Shown: piece after piece, positions 36,025-38,775 of the stretch
How the letters are laid out: each line of letters opens with the position of its first letter
Numbering within the stretch: position 1 is the stretch's first letter
From: a virus
Reading direction: 5' to 3' (one strand)
Virus record (IMG/VR): IMGVR_UViG_3300037486_000048
Location: 1-38,775 of that record
DNA: 38,775 nucleotides
Notes under the pieces: model-generated
Told to the model about the DNA's origin: nothing
Seen by the model: the letters and a program-made list of their open reading frames with translations, nothing else
Database searches by the model: none
Translations under genes and position numbers: made by a program

Positions 36025-36891
36025 CTACGACCTCAACCTCATGTAGTCCGTCGACTCCTTCACCTTGGGACTGAGACCAGTGATTAGGTTGCACACCACA
36101 TCGTCGGGAACGAGCAGTTTCCACGATGCACTTACGTCATATACTCCGTCCCGGTCTAGGTGTCCTCGCATGCAGAACGGCACTCCACAGCCAGCATCGC
36201 AGCACGCATCTACCTGATGCTGGAAGGCGTCCATTCCATTCTTCCACCATCCAGGTTCTGCGGGGATTCCATTGTCTCCGCCCAGTAGGTCGTCGATTGC
36301 TGCTGCTACCTCGCAGAAGTACGCTCTCGGCCTTCCGTCGAACCCCTCGACTATTGCGGAGGACCACTTGCGGTTGATTGGACACTTCTCTCGGTACGCG
36401 ACCCACCTTTCCTCGTCGAGTCCAACGTCACGCCAGTCAACAAGGATTGGCGTGTGCCACGATGGGCCGTCCGCACTTCCGAGGATGACTTTCCCTGGCG
36501 TCCACCGTTCCATCGCATCGGATACTTCGCGATTCCCGTGCGCGTTTAGATTCATCCTTCCCGTGGGATAGAACGTGCGTCGCACCAGTTCGCCGTACTT
36601 GCCGAAGCTACTTGCCCATAGGCCACGCCGACTCTGCTGCGGAATCTCCTCGCTCATAATGCGGCACAGTTCCGAGAAGTCTGGATGTACGCACGGATTC
36701 CCACCGAACGCCGCAACGACTCCGGGCCAGTCTTTCGAGGCGTAGACTGCCTCTCGAAAGCACTCCACAGACATGTGTGATGGACGCGAACGAAGCTGAA
36801 GCAACTGCGTGCAGTTCGAACACGATCCCTCGCACGCATGAGTCACCACCACCTGGATCGTGTCATTCCGCTTCTGCGTGGGTGCCAGCAT
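36025..36891 (-). CDS. Radical SAM enzyme (288 aa)
   Basis: VVVTHACEGSCSNCTQLLQL holds Cys20, Cys24 and Cys27 in the CxxxCxxC motif that binds the 4Fe-4S cluster for radical SAM chemistry. AFGGNPCVHPDF (residues 62-73) is the GGE(x)P-type SAM-binding motif with Asn for Glu. Extra Cys late in the protein (EKCPINRK, AYFCEVAAAI, DACCDAGCGVPFCMRG) could hold a second, SPASM-like cluster. It lies between a glycosyltransferase and a methyltransferase, 1-5 bases from each, so a sugar-modifying step such as epimerisation, dehydration or methylation is a reasonable inference. Confidence 0.85.
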   Translation of the reverse strand: MLAPTQKRNDTIQVVVTHACEGSCSNCTQLLQLRSRPSHMSVECFREAVYASKDWPGVVAAFGGNPCVHPDFSELCRIMSEEIPQQSRRGLWASSFGKYGELVRRTFYPTGRMNLNAHGNREVSDAMERWTPGKVILGSADGPSWHTPILVDWRDVGLDEERWVAYREKCPINRKWSSAIVEGFDGRPRAYFCEVAAAIDDLLGGDNGIPAEPGWWKNGMDAFQHQVDACCDAGCGVPFCMRGHLDRDGVYDVSASWKLLVPDDVVCNLITGLSPKVKESTDYMRLRS

Positions 36892-36895
36892 CGGA

Positions 36896-37564
36896 TCACC
36901 GTCCTATCCACCTAGCCGATACGTCGCGCGGACGAGGATGTCCGTGGAAGCATACGACTACGGCGTCGTCTGGAGGCTGGCAGAGTTTCTTCGATCTGAT
37001 GTGGTACTTATAGCTATACACTCCGTCCTCGACGGTGAACCCGATACGGGCTTTCGCATGTCTCCACGTCCAGTCTCCGTCACCCGCATACGTCTGCCCG
37101 TTGCTCGGTTTCATTGGGATGCCGTGACGCCTGCTGTCAAACTTTGCCCCCGAGACGGCCTCGCAGAACGACCGGTACAGGTAGCGCATCTCACCTGCCC
37201 ATCCCAGGATTCCGCTCTCGCCGTGGTCCGGTCGATAGAAGTCGTGGAGCATGAGCAGGTCGCCACCAGCGTTCTTGGCCTTCATGCCAAGCGCATCGAT
37301 GTTTCCGACGATCACGGTATCCAGGTCGAAGTACAGGACGGGACCGAGAAGGCGGTACACCTCCATCTTCGCCCACCATCCAGGCCAGTCGTGATTCAGG
37401 ATGGCGAAGTTAGAAATGATGCTAGAAACACCTACTGGATCATCTGTCAGGCAGGTGAATAGGTGGGGTAGCGTTAGGTTACGCTCGACTCCGCGAGCAA
37501 GTCGGGCTACGTCATCCGGCACGAAGTCTCCTCCGCTGCGAAGCACGCAGGTGACTGTCAGCAT
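36896..37564 (-). CDS. GT8-like glycosyltransferase (222 aa)
   Basis: The ATG at 37564 (MLTVTCVLRSGGDFVPDDVA) overlaps the TylF-type gene's end by seven bases; an upstream in-frame ATG at 37627 lacks support. LPHLFTCLTDD, WPGWWAKMEVYRLLGPVLYF and DLDTVIVGNID are the usual GT8-like text, with Asp80-Leu-Asp82 as the metal-binding DxD. TYAGDGDWTWRHAKARIGF is the acceptor side, and CFHGHPRP near the end is the HxGxxKP-like motif. It probably uses a UDP-sugar. Confidence 0.8.
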   Translation of the reverse strand: MLTVTCVLRSGGDFVPDDVARLARGVERNLTLPHLFTCLTDDPVGVSSIISNFAILNHDWPGWWAKMEVYRLLGPVLYFDLDTVIVGNIDALGMKAKNAGGDLLMLHDFYRPDHGESGILGWAGEMRYLYRSFCEAVSGAKFDSRRHGIPMKPSNGQTYAGDGDWTWRHAKARIGFTVEDGVYSYKYHIRSKKLCQPPDDAVVVCFHGHPRPRDVSARWIGR

Positions 37565-38130
37565 CGCACCTTCCTCAGAACGAGTTGGTTGTTGTCCAGT
37601 CTGCCCACGGACGCGAGTCCGGGGCACGTTGCGATGAACTCGTTGACTGCATCGGAGGCTCCGCCGTGTCCCAGGTCGAATACGTCGTCACAGACGATTA
37701 GGCCTTCCGGCACGGTTCTCTGGTAGCAGAACTCTAGGGCATCGATGGTCGGATCGTAGTGGTCTAGGTCCACGTACGAGAACACCAGGAGCAGGGTGGT
37801 CGCATCGGACAGAGACTCGGGGATGAATCCGGGCCAGAGTTTGTACGAGTCGTGCTTCAGGCGAGCAGTCATCAGGTCCCTGAATCTGTCCACTCCGCCG
37901 ACGCTGAACTTTCCACGCCAGTATGCGGTGGAATCCCTTGGGCCAGGATCGGCCATGCCAATGAACGAGTCGAAGGCGTGTGCCATACGGCTGTGCGCGA
38001 AAGCCCAGTTGGCTAGTACGGCGAACGTGTCGCCACGGTAGACTCCGAACTCGGCCACGTCGCCAGCCAGATGCTCTATCCTCGACAGGAGTCGCATCAG
38101 CTTGCCGACGTCCATCCTACCAGTTCCCAT
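37558..38130 (-). CDS. TylF-type O-methyltransferase (190 aa)
   Basis: GDVAEFGVYRGDTFAVLANW (residues 23-42) is motif I of the TylF/MycF family. AHAFDSFIGMADPGP, FSYVDLDHYDPTIDALEFCY and GLIVCDDVFDLGHGGASDAV complete it; the Asp residues bind magnesium and the acceptor. Known members methylate hydroxyls of sugars such as javose or mycinose on macrolides. The length is shorter than TylF itself, lacking much of its N-terminus, as usual in phage and polysaccharide clusters. It is first in the cassette, right after the tRNA. Confidence 0.8.
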   Translation of the reverse strand: MGTGRMDVGKLMRLLSRIEHLAGDVAEFGVYRGDTFAVLANWAFAHSRMAHAFDSFIGMADPGPRDSTAYWRGKFSVGGVDRFRDLMTARLKHDSYKLWPGFIPESLSDATTLLLVFSYVDLDHYDPTIDALEFCYQRTVPEGLIVCDDVFDLGHGGASDAVNEFIATCPGLASVGRLDNNQLVLRKVRC

Positions 38131-38156
38131 GGACCCTCTGCCTCACGGCCCGTGCT

Positions 38157-38228
38157 TTGCGGGGGCGGGAGTCGAACCCGCCACCAGCGGATTATGGGTC
38201 CGCTGCTCTACCGCTGAGCTACCCCGCG
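38157..38228 (-). tRNA. tRNA with CAU anticodon (Met; initiator-like acceptor stem)
   Basis: The 72-base cloverleaf has D stem GCTC/GAGC, anticodon stem GCGGA/TCCGC, T stem GCGGG/CCCGC and T loop TTCGACT. The anticodon is CAT (38194-38196). The acceptor CGCGGGG/CCCCGCA has a C1.A72 mismatch, the hallmark of bacterial initiator tRNA, and equals that of E. coli tRNA-fMet. Against initiator identity, the D stem has C11-G24 and the anticodon stem has only two of the three G-C pairs (A31-U39). Position 33 is C rather than U. CCA is not encoded. Ile2 (modified C34) is a further possibility. Confidence 0.9.
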
Positions 38229-38308
38229 ATGCCGGACCGGGCGCAGCGTGCGAACGGACGGACGCGCACGACTCATCCATTCCAAGATCCGCGCCCGATC
38301 CTCTACCT

Positions 38309-38527
38309 TCATCCATCGTCCCCCACCAACTCGTACTGATACACTTTGGCAATCCCCAGGAGTTTGGTCGTCTGCTCGGCGGTCGGATAGCATCGGATGG
38401 TCAATGTAACCACGGAATCGCCCTCGATGTGAAGGTCGATGGACCGCACCTCGGGCGGCAGTTGTAGCGGTGTCAGCGCGTCCTTGACCAGATCGAAGAT
38501 CGTATGTCCGACAACTGCATGCGACAC
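38309..38527 (-). CDS. Small hypothetical protein (72 aa)
   Basis: A GTG at 38527 (V/MSHAVVGHTIFDLVKDALTP) starts one base after the upstream stop. A helix is followed by two strands (VRSIDLHIEGDSVVTLTIRC) and a closing helix-strand (TKLLGIAKVYQYELVG), an alpha/beta layout. It lies between the Rossmann-like gene and the tRNA. The function is unknown. Confidence 0.6.
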   Translation of the reverse strand: MSHAVVGHTIFDLVKDALTPLQLPPEVRSIDLHIEGDSVVTLTIRCYPTAEQTTKLLGIAKVYQYELVGDDG

Positions 38528-38528
38528 G

Positions 38529-38775
38529 TCACACCCCCTTTGACATCACGTCTGCCGGATCTACGATGGGCCAGACGGTGATCGCAGACCCAGGAGTAGC
38601 GTTGATGATCTCCAGTCCAAGCTCCTTGGCCTCTACCGCGACCTGCTGCATCGGCAGAAGGTGCTTATCGTACTCGGTGGTCATTTCGTCGTGGTAGTCG
38701 TGCCAGTTGTTCTTCCCGTCGACCTTCCTCATGTCGAAGCCAAGCAGAACGATCCGCTTCACACCGAGTAGGTAG
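38529..38775 (-). CDS. C-terminal part of a Rossmann-like phage protein ('norphogenetic' type), runs off the right edge
   Basis: The frame is open to the window edge (YLLGVKRIVLLGFDMRKVDG), so this is the end of a longer gene; a GTG at 38762 is an unlikely start. VLLGFDMRKVDGKNNWHDYH followed by LGLEIINATPGSAITVWPIV resembles the C-terminal half of phage proteins annotated 'norphogenetic', whose fold is near MptE/DUF115 and Maf-type proteins. Some relatives of that fold act in glycan transfer, which would suit the adjacent cassette, but this is weak inference. Confidence 0.55.
   Translation of the reverse strand, partial: YLLGVKRIVLLGFDMRKVDGKNNWHDYHDEMTTEYDKHLLPMQQVAVEAKELGLEIINATPGSAITVWPIVDPADVMSKGV

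Noticed and set aside
32755-38130. DNA hypermodification pathway as the role of the sugar cassette
   Set aside because: No nucleotide-modifying enzyme (hydroxymethylase, thymidylate-synthase-like or base-specific transferase) is present, and the cassette lies in the late structural block; kept only as a remote alternative.
10-38700. CRISPR array, insertion sequence or integrase
   Set aside because: No regularly spaced direct repeats with unique spacers, no transposase motif and no integrase were seen; the tandem repeats present are inside coding sequence or are the 11-bp iterons.

Overview
The window is part of a tailed bacteriophage genome (or prophage) with a long, non-contractile, lambda-type tail. 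It is GC-rich, and every gene I can support lies on the minus strand, so transcription and gene order read from high to low coordinates. The evidence for a siphophage is the order of neck proteins, a tail tube protein, a gpG/gpT-type pair of tail assembly chaperones joined by a -1 frameshift, a tape measure protein, small tail tip proteins, an NlpC/P60 peptidase and a 1315-residue gpJ-like protein. The host cannot be named from the sequence. A GH108 lysozyme and lambda-like tail tip genes are compatible with a Gram-negative host. Terminase, portal and capsid genes are absent and presumably lie beyond the right edge. I see no integrase, repressor or polymerase.

Layout from right to left (direction of transcription): (1) 38.8-38.1 kb: the end of a Rossmann-like phage protein, a small protein and a CAU-anticodon tRNA with an initiator-type C1.A72 mismatch. 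(2) 38.1-32.8 kb: a seven-gene cassette with a TylF-type O-methyltransferase, a GT8-like glycosyltransferase, a radical SAM enzyme, a second methyltransferase and three more glycosyltransferases, placed upstream of the neck genes. This is the most unusual part of the window and I infer a late-expressed glycan-building and modifying pathway. (3) 32.9-21.5 kb: neck, tail tube, chaperones, tape measure and tail tip, including a fibre-like protein that begins with a signal peptide. (4) 21.5-12.2 kb: tail fibre, coiled-coil membrane protein, GH108 endolysin, metallophosphoesterase, HExxH protein, beta-helix protein, a protein of tandem 23-residue repeats, a small membrane protein and a permuted papain-fold hydrolase, closed by a possible terminator.

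(5) 12.2-11.55 kb: the longest gene-free stretch, with paired inverted repeats, a perfect TATAAT and no convincing ORF; it probably drives the early genes. (6) 11.55-5.7 kb: about eighteen small early proteins (many acidic, helical or Cys-rich) plus a DUF932 protein; GC-rich hairpins sit in several spacers. One gene here carries an in-frame amber codon. (7) 5.7-5.42 kb: a spacer of 11-bp tandem repeats and a perfect TTAAG-centred palindrome in front of a PadR-like regulator. (8) 5.4-0 kb: a DNA-recombination cassette (PD-(D/E)XK nuclease, coiled-coil protein, putative annealing protein), a possible winged-helix protein, two consecutive ParB-like proteins, a conserved-looking phage protein and several tiny ORFs.

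Genes are tightly packed, with frequent ATGA, GTGA and TGATG stop/start overlaps that imply translational coupling. Functional names rest on motifs and gene order read by eye; no database search was run.
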